This document shows, piece by piece, positions 26,701 to 34,360 of a stretch of DNA of 38,277 nt; within the stretch, counting starts at the first letter, position 1, and the number at the start of each line of letters is the position of its first letter. The translations under genes and the position numbers were made by a program. The DNA is from UBA1738 sp964388835. GTDB lineage: Bacteria; Bacillota; Clostridia; UBA1381. The stretch is from contig CAYMBZ010000010.1 of the NCBI GenBank assembly GCA_964388835.1, forward strand, positions 1 to 38,277, written 5' to 3'. A model generated the notes under the pieces. The model did no database searches, was not told where the DNA came from, and saw only the letters and a list, made by a program, of their open reading frames with translations.

Positions 26701-26979
26701 TTCAACGTAGTCCCCCGAAGCTTCAAGGTCTACAACACTGTTAAACACATCTTCATAGCAAGCACGAAAGGTTGTCCCATCGCTGAAATTCTGCTTTGCC
26801 ATTTCCTCCGCAATTTTAGTTCTGTCTGATTGCGGTAATGCTTCATAATATGCCCTCAAATTTTCGCTGTCCAGGTAACTTTCAAAGTTTCCCGTTGCCA
26901 TCGCCGGCGGAGGCATTGCCCCCGCGGTGATAGCCAGCGATAATCCGAAAGACATAATTGACTTGATAATTTTTTTCAT
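20713..26979 (-). CDS. Giant SLH surface protein with concanavalin-like and Ig-like modules
   Basis: This 2088-residue exported protein has a signal peptide (about 1-29). The order then is: a helical LPQSDR module (about 33-85); a concanavalin-like beta-sandwich (about 86-260); a second helical LPECDQ module (about 270-340) and sandwich (about 345-540); two Ig-like domains (about 543-735); three SLH repeats (about 830-1016; GIISGYTETEFAPNGNITRA and similar) that bind wall-linked polymer; a third sandwich (about 1022-1215); a degenerate SLH-like region (about 1215-1330); and about 750 beta-rich residues I do not recognise. No catalytic domain is evident. The internal SLH position leaves long arms on both sides, as for a surface scaffold. 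AAAGG precedes the start. Confidence 0.88.
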   Translation of the reverse strand: MKKIIKSIMSFGLSLAITAGAMPPPAMATGNFESYLDSENLRAYYEALPQSDRTKIAEEMAKQNFSDGTTFRACYEDVFNSVVDLEASGDYVEIIKDDFESGNVSSGWTKNGDDMVEDTDSVSFDGTGTKAYAVYGGRGDGSNTWIKKDIGDRDGVKASLYFYDTLAENTRSGFGIAVADNFIFGVYRGASKYSYSVNTGTDWTETTLTRSEGWHKFTAEFSGTTLKLYLDGTEVYSGTQSFDYLKIGNLWSINGDDYYAVDRVSVIGTRVLSWEEKFNAQTITKDIVKGLLASAQAQVFEQLPECDQNDIVARMEANKPYSSEEQVKAYYKTVLEAVTMYDPQKSGLVFHEGFGESDWYTSWESAKLPSTANPWLGNYTFNLDITGREQKSAVFWGKSVGATNDAQQYVTGDNQNIKRTVPKNSTIVAYFYDVMNADIPYLQFKINEKMAIGMNEWGNYYYTLDSGTSWKDFTTPVTRSKGWHKVVFDGTSTPGKVTGYFDGVAVFTETGETEYIAIGSWEGAGNFNWYCVDNITVSRKFVPVASDVRIVDNNNYITATYNYSHTGSIAEGSPKYQWYKENENNEFVKIEGATGRDYYFEMPEDSNKKFKVSVTPTDINGTVGDEEMSAEFTERYMTGIMPNVTSVTISGTNTVGNTLTATYTATGAGGAGAGTDKYRWYLSDDGSQWTQIEGATGKTYTIEVNAVRAYIKCEVSVAGPEGTYSNWMTSDNNILDNSSIVEMICAVQSFNETGKNALMLKLLGKCDPSFNGYSEELRRKIAVAAITANIQTAADYDALVAGVISGAINVSTDGIDFSNKPIANIGTSGGTIGDITFTDIESVPWAKEAILALRRKGIISGYTETEFAPNGNITRAEFITLLVKTFYELNPSASNSFTDIPAGSWYERYVATAVSEGLASGRSDSTFGPNEPITREEMALFCARVLSAGKCYLNDIKEFTAFVDSNEISEYAYDSVVSVFKKGIMSGVGENFFIPRGNATRAMAAQVIYLMLGKPQGDTEQDMSGVVFENFENGSTGIFQNGYADMSDVGALKLGNTAYSGTTSVIFRGKAAATVSAGDNRYFRIMFYDANGPMDGVDGCLIVEGDKETYSIGANTGKGAYNYGLYYQCRVGDTWYETGMIKTVGWHEFAIDMSTPGKVDMYMDGLLVKSFADEGTIPERVVIGNLNDGIYGKYNCYGDDFAMAKDKKTFEAYMSSTSITGNALIGSVAVDISTLADNVKDKARLLNSLSILPISTGGGELPQDTVTREELAYLLSGMQNVSAAHKKAAKQNFSDVAVDRWSAGYIADAVEKGFITAEDKYFMPEEDAKTIDALRAALVLLGYGDVISGDKDAIISAATAAEITDGVLGKENLTWEAAIRLMTNVLEARVLGVTLKTSISFSQSDVSYMNYKFDLYEIKDIVNGVYGGEFTSETQLAYDEMLIGNYLIKTDNKSVREYLGTEVKAYIYADKDTDENTLLYITDNGKSKVIAIRARDVLEAKNNQLAYAESNRRKTVKLSKTLKVIKNGEYLFGYTDSDFMFDIGTVRLIDGQGDGTYECAVIENYVPIKVGGYDTNAQTMRDEYSESFFSLSEAEMVTEAYSKKAYPESFEIGDVVLAAISDSGKFADFIKATDSIQGTITKFDGEYVYINSEEYEVAKAFENFVNRKSNGLLDAGCEAVFLLDTFGNIVGVESHVASGSVYAFISKIWLDDVEDVVRMKLFTDKGSFITVEADPKIKINNVKSEPEKLLELKPQLIRYALSGKTLKSIELADESHKRTQAFMGDDTLKGSDKFWLYYSGDINFWDWYHFGTVIDTTNSPKMIIVPEEGKENEEDGYQLSSFGEEFENNATYNIMAYDADEFNRVQIMVYRPKSALNDNPDPHKNVVDTRVFVVEKLTTELNEDGDVVQILHGWEGGAKKAYEVAKDIDFNEYKRNNVGYSTDWKFGDCLIIGYNRKEKVNGAWIPKKVVTDIVTYHTPDEADKRMYVYSDGESPYTVFARNFGSDYYAPEYAAFWFGKILSAGDSGIIVEGRDGTRLITQKAWFTTLVVNRSDKTVEIGSAADLVPGREVYAYVYHGKPYDLVVFVD

Positions 26980-27023
26980 ATAGTCGTTAGCCTTTCTGTT
27001 ATTTTTGTTATCTCAATACGCGC

Positions 27024-30000
27024 TTATCGTGTGCACGTAATAGCTGTCTTTAAAGGTGCCATATCCTTAAGGCTGTTCCACTTAAATACCTTGATTTTAT
27101 CGACATCTGTTGCATTTACTCTTACAGTGCTGTCGCCGGTAAGCTTTTCGATGCTTATAAGCTTGCCTCCAAGATACTGTGCAACCGCATATTCACCCGT
27201 ACCGTCAGCATTTTCCAAAGAAACAATTACCTGTCCCGATGTAGGAAGTACTTCGATTTCTTTACCCTTACTCTTGATAGAAACATTTTCATCCTGCTTA
27301 GCGGTTACAACCGAAACGTTATCCATCCATACAACGGTATAGTTTTGATTCTCATACTCATTTCCGAGGAGCAGGTATTCTATATCGCCGGTCGATGTGC
27401 CCACCAATGTTCCGTCAAGATACATATAGATTGTTCCCGGAGTTGTTAAGCCGTCAAATACAACCTTGTGCCATGCCTTAGTTATAGCTACATTGGTAAG
27501 TGCAAAATCCGCTCCCGATATTTTGTATGAATAATACTGGTCGCCACCGCTTCTGCCTATAACAGTATTGTCGTTTACCTTAACCGAATAGAGTCCGACA
27601 CCGTCAGTCTGCATATCATAGAAATATGCCGTTACGATTGATTTTGGTTCGTCAATAACTCTCTTAATATAGTTTATCCGCTCGTTGTTAAGGCTTGTGC
27701 CGGTAAAGCCGATTGAAGACTCTTCACTGCCTGCTCCGATACTTTGACGCGGCTGGTCACCTATTCCTTCAAGATATCCTGTCCCTACAGCGTTACCCTT
27801 AAGGGTACCGCCAACAATCCATTCATTGGACAGAACTCCCGAGAAATCCTCTGTCCACTGTGGAGCATACTTTGCCGAATCATATGTAATCGTCGTCTCA
27901 AATGCTTTCTGATATGCCGTAGCGAGTTTTTCAACTGTATCATACGGTGTATTTTTTCCAAGTACGCTAACTATTTCCGCTTTGTCACATTCCGGAAGTG
28001 AGTTAAATACTCCCGAATCCTTTCCCATGTCGCCCATGAGTGAAACAAGCGCGTCTTGTGACGGATTGTCATTATATCCAGCAAGACGTTCTGCAATAGC
28101 CTCCGCCGTTTCGGTTACAACCGAAATGCTGTCCATATAAACAATGTTAAAGTCTTCCCAGATAAAATCATTACCGAGTTTTACATATTTGATACTCTCG
28201 GAAGATGTTCCCACCAATATTCCGTCAAGATACATCTTTGTCGTTCCCGGAGTTGTCAAGCCGTCAAATACAACCTTGTGCCAGGTATTTGCACTCTTCT
28301 GCACGGTGGTTGCTTCACTTGCTCCTCCTGCAGCATAGCTGTAGTTTGCCTGTACGCCGTTTGCGCCTATCCATGTGTTATCATTTACCCAAACAGCGTA
28401 GTATTGTGAAACTCTATCATTCATGCTATCGTTAAAATAAGCTGTTACAATAGAGTTTGAATTTGCAACCGGTCTTGTAATATAGTTTTTCTGCGGTCCA
28501 CCGTCCGTCAATGCACCGCCTACAAAAGCCGCAGAAGCCCTGTCTGCTTCTCCGAAATATTGACGAGGCTGATCATCGTAAAGCCACTCTGTTCCGAAAG
28601 CTTTCGCTTGCGGTGCTCCGTTAACCGTCCAGTTTTCTTCGCTGAAGTTTTTGAAATCCTCTGTCCACACAACATCATACTTGCTTGTATCTACCGTAAA
28701 TACCGCATCATATGCCGCCTGATATTTTGTGCCGAACGCGGTTAAGTCTGTTATTGTTTCCTTTAAAAGTGCCTCAATGATATCATCTCTGTCCGGCTTC
28801 GGAAGCGCCTTATACGGTGCACTTTCCTTGTTAATCCATTTAAACAAGGTTTCAAGCGTTTCATCGCTCGGGTTTGCATAAAACGCGTTGAGAAGCTTTG
28901 ATGTATTTACCGTTGCAACGGAGATGTTATCCATCCATACATAGTTCCAGCCACCGTCATTCCATTCGTTACCTACCTGAACATAGCTGATAGCTTCCTG
29001 TGATGTTCCCACAAGTGTTCCGTCAAGATACATTTTGGTCGTTCCCGGAACATCGATTGAATCAAACACAACCTTGTGCCAACCGGTAGTTGCCGCAACT
29101 TCGGTTGAAGCTACATTTCCGTCACCCTCGCTGAACTTGTAGAAGCCCTCATCTCCGGTTTTTCCTATCCACGTTTTGTCATTTACCTTAATGCTGTAAC
29201 TTCCAACCTGATTCATGGAATCGCTGAAATAAACGGTTGCGATAGCATTATCACCCGTAACTGCTCTCTTTATGTAATTTGTATTATTGTCGTTATCAGT
29301 CGTTCCCATAAACGCCGCGGAAGCCTTTTCCTCGTTACCGAAATACTGACGTGCCGGATCTTCATAAATCTTTTCCGTTCCGATCGAACCGTTCTTTAAT
29401 GCACCGCCGATCTGCCAATCATTGATATCCCAATTTGAAAAGTCCTCTGCCCAAAGTGTGTCATATTTATCTGTATTTACGAATGTTGTAAACTTAAATG
29501 CTTTTTTATATGCTGCTAGGAACGCCTCCGCATCCGTATACGGAGTATTGTCACTTATTATTTTTACAAGCTCCGTTCTGTCACATTGCGGAAGAGATGT
29601 AAATACCGCCTTATCCGATTCGGAAAGTGCCTCGCCAATTGTTCCTTCGTTTACTATTCCGCTGTTTATCTGTTCAAGTGTCGGTTTTTCAAGTACCGAC
29701 TTGTTTACAGCGACCGAGATATTATCCAAGAAGAGATAATGATATCCGCTGCCTCCCCAGCTTTGCGCTTGAAGATACTCAATGCTTCCCGTTGCCGTGC
29801 CTACCAAAGTTCCGTCATAATATATTTTAACCTTGCCGTCCTCTGCCATTCCGTCAAATACCAACTTGTGCCATTTGCTTTCGGTATCGATTAAAATTTC
29901 ACTGCCCAGCATATCACTTCCATTTGCCCAGCTGTATGTTGAGCCGTTGCCATTTGAGCCTATCCAAATCGACTCACTTACTCTTACCGAGAAAGAACGA

Positions 30001-30605
30001 CCTCCTTGATCGTTTCCGCTGCAGATATATGCGGTTACGATTGACTTCGGTTCCGCTATAGCTCTTGTAAAGGAATATTCGCCGTTTGCGCCGCACACCG
30101 CAACATCACCCGCACCGTACACCAAAGAATAACTCTCATCCGTAATATTGAGAGAATATCTCCTTAGCGGGTTGCCAGGATACGGGATATATTCATTATT
30201 ACCTACCTGTTCCGCCTTGGTATTACCAGTCGTTGTCCAGTTTGCTGTGCTGTAGTTTGAGAAATCCTCTACCCATAAAGTGCCGTACTTATCCTCATCC
30301 ACGCGGGTTGCGCTCTCAAGCGCTTTCTGATATGCCACATAAACTTCTTCGTTTGATTCGAAACCGCCTGCCATATCATACATTTTTGTTTCAACAGCCG
30401 TTTTGTCACACTCAGGAAGAATTGTATAATCAAGCTTGCCCGATGCTGTAACAACTTCCTGCAAAACAGAAGCAATTTGAGCCTCTGTAGCCGTATTCAT
30501 TTTGTCAAACAGTTCATTTTCCGCAAAAGCGCAAGGAACCGCAATTGATGCGAAAATTGCCGCCGCTGACAAAACCGAGATTACTTTTCTTAAAGTTTTC
30601 TTCAT
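27024..30605 (-). CDS. Secreted protein with four helical plus concanavalin-like repeats
   Basis: This 1193-residue protein has a signal peptide (about 1-28) and four tandem units of about 265 residues. Each begins with a helical segment (LPECDK, LPQCDR, LPKPDR, LPECDK at about residues 60, 338, 600 and 868), then a linker with W-x-EDF, then a concanavalin-like sandwich holding WHKVVFDG, KMYLDGTLVGTS and a closing YVWMDNISV strand. A C-terminal beta domain (about 1107-1193) ends in KVFKWNSLKDMAPL, a tail found on many Clostridia glycosidases. No catalytic or anchoring motif is seen; adhesion or glycan binding is the best guess. GGAAGGA precedes the start. Confidence 0.85.
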   Translation of the reverse strand: MKKTLRKVISVLSAAAIFASIAVPCAFAENELFDKMNTATEAQIASVLQEVVTASGKLDYTILPECDKTAVETKMYDMAGGFESNEEVYVAYQKALESATRVDEDKYGTLWVEDFSNYSTANWTTTGNTKAEQVGNNEYIPYPGNPLRRYSLNITDESYSLVYGAGDVAVCGANGEYSFTRAIAEPKSIVTAYICSGNDQGGRSFSVRVSESIWIGSNGNGSTYSWANGSDMLGSEILIDTESKWHKLVFDGMAEDGKVKIYYDGTLVGTATGSIEYLQAQSWGGSGYHYLFLDNISVAVNKSVLEKPTLEQINSGIVNEGTIGEALSESDKAVFTSLPQCDRTELVKIISDNTPYTDAEAFLAAYKKAFKFTTFVNTDKYDTLWAEDFSNWDINDWQIGGALKNGSIGTEKIYEDPARQYFGNEEKASAAFMGTTDNDNNTNYIKRAVTGDNAIATVYFSDSMNQVGSYSIKVNDKTWIGKTGDEGFYKFSEGDGNVASTEVAATTGWHKVVFDSIDVPGTTKMYLDGTLVGTSQEAISYVQVGNEWNDGGWNYVWMDNISVATVNTSKLLNAFYANPSDETLETLFKWINKESAPYKALPKPDRDDIIEALLKETITDLTAFGTKYQAAYDAVFTVDTSKYDVVWTEDFKNFSEENWTVNGAPQAKAFGTEWLYDDQPRQYFGEADRASAAFVGGALTDGGPQKNYITRPVANSNSIVTAYFNDSMNDRVSQYYAVWVNDNTWIGANGVQANYSYAAGGASEATTVQKSANTWHKVVFDGLTTPGTTKMYLDGILVGTSSESIKYVKLGNDFIWEDFNIVYMDSISVVTETAEAIAERLAGYNDNPSQDALVSLMGDMGKDSGVFNSLPECDKAEIVSVLGKNTPYDTVEKLATAYQKAFETTITYDSAKYAPQWTEDFSGVLSNEWIVGGTLKGNAVGTGYLEGIGDQPRQSIGAGSEESSIGFTGTSLNNERINYIKRVIDEPKSIVTAYFYDMQTDGVGLYSVKVNDNTVIGRSGGDQYYSYKISGADFALTNVAITKAWHKVVFDGLTTPGTIYMYLDGTLVGTSTGDIEYLLLGNEYENQNYTVVWMDNVSVVTAKQDENVSIKSKGKEIEVLPTSGQVIVSLENADGTGEYAVAQYLGGKLISIEKLTGDSTVRVNATDVDKIKVFKWNSLKDMAPLKTAITCTR
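27300..30430 (-). repeat. Four tandem coding repeats of about 800 bases
   Basis: The four units of the 1193-residue protein repeat at about 800-base intervals. A DNA-level core is still visible: positions 27412-27474 and 28222-28283 share long identical runs (for example GTTCCCGGAGTTGT and CCGTCAAATACAACCTTGTG), and 29020-29080 is a more diverged copy. Similar DNA occurs in the neighbouring genes at 31219-31282 and 25471-25533. Confidence 0.8.
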
Positions 30606-30804
30606 AAAATTTCCTTCCTTTCTAAATTTGACCGAATATTTTTATATATAAATTTCTTTGCTCCACCTCCCGGTTTTTTTTAAGGGCTTAAGCTCACCGC
30701 GTTTAAGTATGTATTTTCATCAGGGTTGCGGTAATACTTTGCTCCTATTTTGTGTAAATTTATCACATCCGTTTTATAAAAAACTTTTCCCTTATAAACG
30801 GTTG

Positions 30805-32457
30805 TTATTTTGTAAGAATCGTGCTTTTGCACATAGAATTCATACTGTTTATACCGTCCCATTTAAAGACTTTCAGCATATCCGCCCCGTCCGTTCCGAC
30901 AGTTTGTGAAAGCACGCCGCCCGCTTGCTGTGCCTTTGTAAGCACCGTAAGCGATACAAGTTTTTTGTTTTTGTATGCCGCAATTACATACTCATTTTCA
31001 AATTTTGAATTTTCCACCGCAACCGTTACATTTCCCGTACTCGGGAGTTTGCCGTCGGTAATTTCGGTATTTCCGTTTTTGATTACCAGCTTTTCTTTTT
31101 TCGTCTCCGGGATTGCAACCGATACACAATCCATGTAAACAACGTTATAATTATTCTCAATCCACGGATTTCCAATCTGAACATACTCTATCGGCTCACT
31201 CGACGTTCCGACTAAAGTTCCGTCAAGATACATTTTTGTTGTTCCGGGTTCTGAAATTCCATCAAATTCAACTTTGTGCCACATTGCGGATTTTCTAACA
31301 CCGGTCCATGTAGGCTCTCCGCCCGCTGCATAGGTATAAAAATCCGTACCATCACTTCTACCTATCCATGTTTTACCGTTTATCCCGATAGTATAATAAG
31401 CGGCTACATTGTCATTCATCACATCGTAAAAGTAACAAGTTACAATTGAGTTTGCTGATGACACATCTCTTTTAATATAATTCAAGTCTCCGCCCACATG
31501 GCTTGCTCCCAAAAATCCGGCAGATGCTTTTTCATCACGTATATTAATGCTTTTCCTATCGAGATCGGAAAAAATTTTCTCGTCACCGATTGCGCGAGAA
31601 TGTAAGCTTCCTATCTCACTCCATTTTGCAGTGCTGAAGTTTGAAAAATCCTCTTTCCATAAAAGTTCATACCCGTCACCTCCGGCAGTTACCGCGCTTT
31701 CCAACGCATCAGCATACGCCTCAAAAAATGCACTGTCACTTGTATACGGTATGCCCGCAAGAATTTCGGCACTTATTGCGTTTCGGTCACATATCGGCAA
31801 CAAAGTATAGTCAAATTTTCCGCTTTGCACCACAATGCCCTTTATCGTCGCTTCAATATCGGAATCCTCCGCGGCGTTTACCGCCTCTGCCGCCGAAATC
31901 GGTGTACAGGAAACATCGTCAATTCCACAGTATGCCTCGGTAAAATATAGCTTTGGCAATGCGATTCGTTCGCCTGCGGCAACCGTATTTACCAATTCAT
32001 TATTAATATATGTAGAAACTCTGCCATTTTGAGTGATAACCTGTATGTATATGTAGTCCGGTACGTCGGATGTGCTCCACAGCTCCGTCGCACTTGTTTC
32101 GGAAAGCTTTGCCGCAAGCTTTATCTCCCCGCACCTGTCAATCCATATGCCGATTCCGATTTCCGCTCCGCCGTCTCCGCATGCGCCGTCAATGGCATCC
32201 TCTCGAAAATCCACCTCCGCATCCATCGCAAGCGCGGGAATTCCTACTTCAATTCCTCCGGACACTCTTACCGAGGTTGACTGCGAAATCATAAGGTCAG
32301 TGGTTATCGCGCCGTAGCTTAAACTTGTATAGTCATCCGTCCTTCTGGTATCGCTTTTTTTAACAAGATTGTCATCTACCGCATCAGTTGCGGCATGTGC
32401 CGACGTGCACAGCATTAAAGCCGTAAGCATTACAGGGACAATATATTTAAATTTCAT
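30805..32457 (-). CDS. Secreted protein with one helical plus concanavalin-like unit
   Basis: This 550-residue exported protein has a signal peptide (about 1-22), an N-terminal beta-sandwich with low similarity to the others (about 25-195), one helical LPICDR segment (near residue 217), one concanavalin-like unit (about 270-465; WHKVEFDG, KMYLDGTLVGTS) and a C-terminal beta domain ending in KVFKWDGINSM. It is a single-unit relative of the four-unit protein encoded next and probably shares its ligand. GAGGAG lies ten bases before ATG 32457. ATG 32484 is an alternative, as it overlaps the permease stop in a TGATG arrangement that could couple translation. Confidence 0.82.
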   Translation of the reverse strand: MKFKYIVPVMLTALMLCTSAHAATDAVDDNLVKKSDTRRTDDYTSLSYGAITTDLMISQSTSVRVSGGIEVGIPALAMDAEVDFREDAIDGACGDGGAEIGIGIWIDRCGEIKLAAKLSETSATELWSTSDVPDYIYIQVITQNGRVSTYINNELVNTVAAGERIALPKLYFTEAYCGIDDVSCTPISAAEAVNAAEDSDIEATIKGIVVQSGKFDYTLLPICDRNAISAEILAGIPYTSDSAFFEAYADALESAVTAGGDGYELLWKEDFSNFSTAKWSEIGSLHSRAIGDEKIFSDLDRKSINIRDEKASAGFLGASHVGGDLNYIKRDVSSANSIVTCYFYDVMNDNVAAYYTIGINGKTWIGRSDGTDFYTYAAGGEPTWTGVRKSAMWHKVEFDGISEPGTTKMYLDGTLVGTSSEPIEYVQIGNPWIENNYNVVYMDCVSVAIPETKKEKLVIKNGNTEITDGKLPSTGNVTVAVENSKFENEYVIAAYKNKKLVSLTVLTKAQQAGGVLSQTVGTDGADMLKVFKWDGINSMNSMCKSTILTK

Positions 32458-32483
32458 AAATACGGTTCTCCTCATTTTATTCA

Positions 32484-33407
32484 TCAGCCTTTAACTCCGC
32501 TGAAGCTCACGCCGTTCATCATCTGCTTTTGGAAGAAAATGAACAGGATTATCGGCGGGATAATACTTAAGAAGAGTATTATCATATTTTCGTCTACCAT
32601 AATTCCGCTTCCGCTAACCTTTAGGTCATATATTTTTACCGCAACGGGGTACATATCCTTATTTTGAATGAGCAGATACGGATAAAGGAAGTCTCCCCAT
32701 GCTCCGGTAAAGTCTAAAATTGCCACTACCATTATAATAGGCAGAGAAAGCGGCAAAATAATTTTTGCAAAAATCCCCAAATTGGTGCAACCGTCAATCT
32801 GCGCCGCCTCGACATATTCCTTTGAAATAGAATCAAATGCACTCTTAAACAAAAGCATGTTAAAGGTGTTTCCGCCCGCCATAATCCACATCGGCAGATA
32901 GCTGTCTACCAATGAAATATGTAAAAACGGCAAATCCAAGAATGTTTTAAAAAGCGGAACCATTGTAACTGTTCCCGGAACCATCATTGTGAGAAATATT
33001 GCCATTTGTGCGCATTTTATTCCCTTTGGGCGCAATCTGGAAAGTACATATCCCGCCAAGCCGCTGACCAAAACGTCAAAGACTATATCTCCACCGCAAA
33101 GCAGGAAGCTGTTGGAATAATATTTGAAGAAATTCATTTTGTTCCATACTCTGCCGATTTTGCTTATATCGAATTTTTCCGGAAGAAGCGTCGGCGGAAT
33201 TTGATATATTTCCTTTACCGTTTTAAGCGAGGTCAGAAACAGCCATATTACCGGAAGTATGCAGACAAGCGCAATTAAAATCAAAATTGTAAGATTTATA
33301 AAATACACTGCCTTTGTGCGTGTGCTTCTCAGCTCTATAGGCATTATTGCGCCTTTTTCTTTTCTCGACCACTTGCTCCCCTTTTCTCTTTTAAACCACT
33401 TTTTCAT
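32484..33407 (-). CDS. Carbohydrate ABC transporter permease (CUT1, MalG/LplC type)
   Basis: This 307-residue membrane protein has six predicted helices and the cytoplasmic EAA loop EYVEAAQIDGCTNLGIFAKI, which docks the ATPase. The C-terminal part (FFQKQMMNGVSFSGVKG) is the usual ending of this family. It pairs with the permease encoded 25 bases upstream to form the channel for oligosaccharide import. An extended, basic N-terminus (about 22 residues before MPIEL) is unusual, and a later start at that methionine is possible. No ATPase gene is in the cluster, so a shared MsmX-type ATPase is expected elsewhere. Confidence 0.9.
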   Translation of the reverse strand: MKKWFKREKGSKWSRKEKGAIMPIELRSTRTKAVYFINLTILILIALVCILPVIWLFLTSLKTVKEIYQIPPTLLPEKFDISKIGRVWNKMNFFKYYSNSFLLCGGDIVFDVLVSGLAGYVLSRLRPKGIKCAQMAIFLTMMVPGTVTMVPLFKTFLDLPFLHISLVDSYLPMWIMAGGNTFNMLLFKSAFDSISKEYVEAAQIDGCTNLGIFAKIILPLSLPIIMVVAILDFTGAWGDFLYPYLLIQNKDMYPVAVKIYDLKVSGSGIMVDENMIILFLSIIPPIILFIFFQKQMMNGVSFSGVKG

Positions 33408-33432
33408 AGTTGTACTGTTTTCCTTTCCTCAT

Positions 33433-34338
33433 CTATTGCTCAAGTTTTTTGTCCGCTACCATATATATTGCGGTAAACAAGAGAATAATCAACCACATTA
33501 AAGTGGACAGTGCCACCGATTCTTCCATTCTGAAATATTGGAACGCATATTTATAGCTCTGCAAGCCCAAACTTAGCGATGCATTGTTCGGTCCTCCGCC
33601 CGTCATTGCCAATGGCTCTGTCATGATATTAAATATGTTCTTTACCTGATTTATAGCAAAGAGAAGAATCATCGGGTACATATGCGGGAGCGTTATTTTA
33701 ACGGTTCTTTTGATTAATCCCGCTCCGTCTATCATCGCCGCCTCGTACAGCTCACGGTTAATTCCCTGCAAACTTGCCAGATACATAATCGCCGTAAATC
33801 CGAAACCGCGCCATGTCATGGAAATTATGATCAGGGGGATTGTCAATTTTTCATTCTGAAGCCACATCTGTGCCGGTATTCCGAAAATTGCGAGAACCTG
33901 GTTTAAAAGCCCGGAACCGTCCGCCATATAAACAAAGTACCAAAGTAATGATGCAGATATAGTTGGCACTACCTGTGGCAGGTACAGAGCGGATTTTAAT
34001 ACTCCGCTCATATGTACCGTTTCATTCAGCATAATTGCCACTATAACCGGCAATCCCATTCCTATTATAAGCGACCAAACCACATAGGAAACCGTATTTT
34101 TTAAAGATTGCATAAACAGCGTATCGCTTATAACCGTTCTGAAGTTCTCAAAGCCTACAAACTGCGTACCATCTCCGTTCATAAACGCCATTTTTATTCC
34201 CATTACAAGCGGTCTCCACGCCGTAAGTGTCAATATCAACAGTGCGGGTAATATCAATGTCCATGCAGATATTTGACGTGTTGCCGCCGCTGCCAATCCA
34301 TGATGTCTTTTTTTGCCATTTTTTTCAACCGTTTTCAC
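33433..34338 (-). CDS. Carbohydrate ABC transporter permease (CUT1, MalF/LplB type)
   Basis: This 301-residue membrane protein has six predicted helices and an EAA loop (ELYEAAMIDGAGLIKRTVKI). The MTGGGPNNASLSL segment before the last helices is diagnostic of the MalF/LplB half of CUT1 importers. Translation starts at GTG 34338, supported by AGGAGAGG eight bases upstream; no ATG fits as well. It follows the binding-protein gene by 22 bases and precedes the partner permease. Confidence 0.91.
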   Translation of the reverse strand: MKTVEKNGKKRHHGLAAAATRQISAWTLILPALLILTLTAWRPLVMGIKMAFMNGDGTQFVGFENFRTVISDTLFMQSLKNTVSYVVWSLIIGMGLPVIVAIMLNETVHMSGVLKSALYLPQVVPTISASLLWYFVYMADGSGLLNQVLAIFGIPAQMWLQNEKLTIPLIIISMTWRGFGFTAIMYLASLQGINRELYEAAMIDGAGLIKRTVKITLPHMYPMILLFAINQVKNIFNIMTEPLAMTGGGPNNASLSLGLQSYKYAFQYFRMEESVALSTLMWLIILLFTAIYMVADKKLEQ

Positions 34339-34360
34339 GTGTATAACCTCTCCTCTTGAA

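Noticed and set aside
30680..30862. 60-codon minus-strand frame overlapping the end of the 550-residue secreted protein
   Set aside because: Could have been the true C-terminus after a frameshift, but the existing end (KVFKWDGINSM) matches the end of the neighbouring relative, so no frameshift is needed. An imperfect inverted repeat at 30769-30801 lies in the same gap without a T-run.
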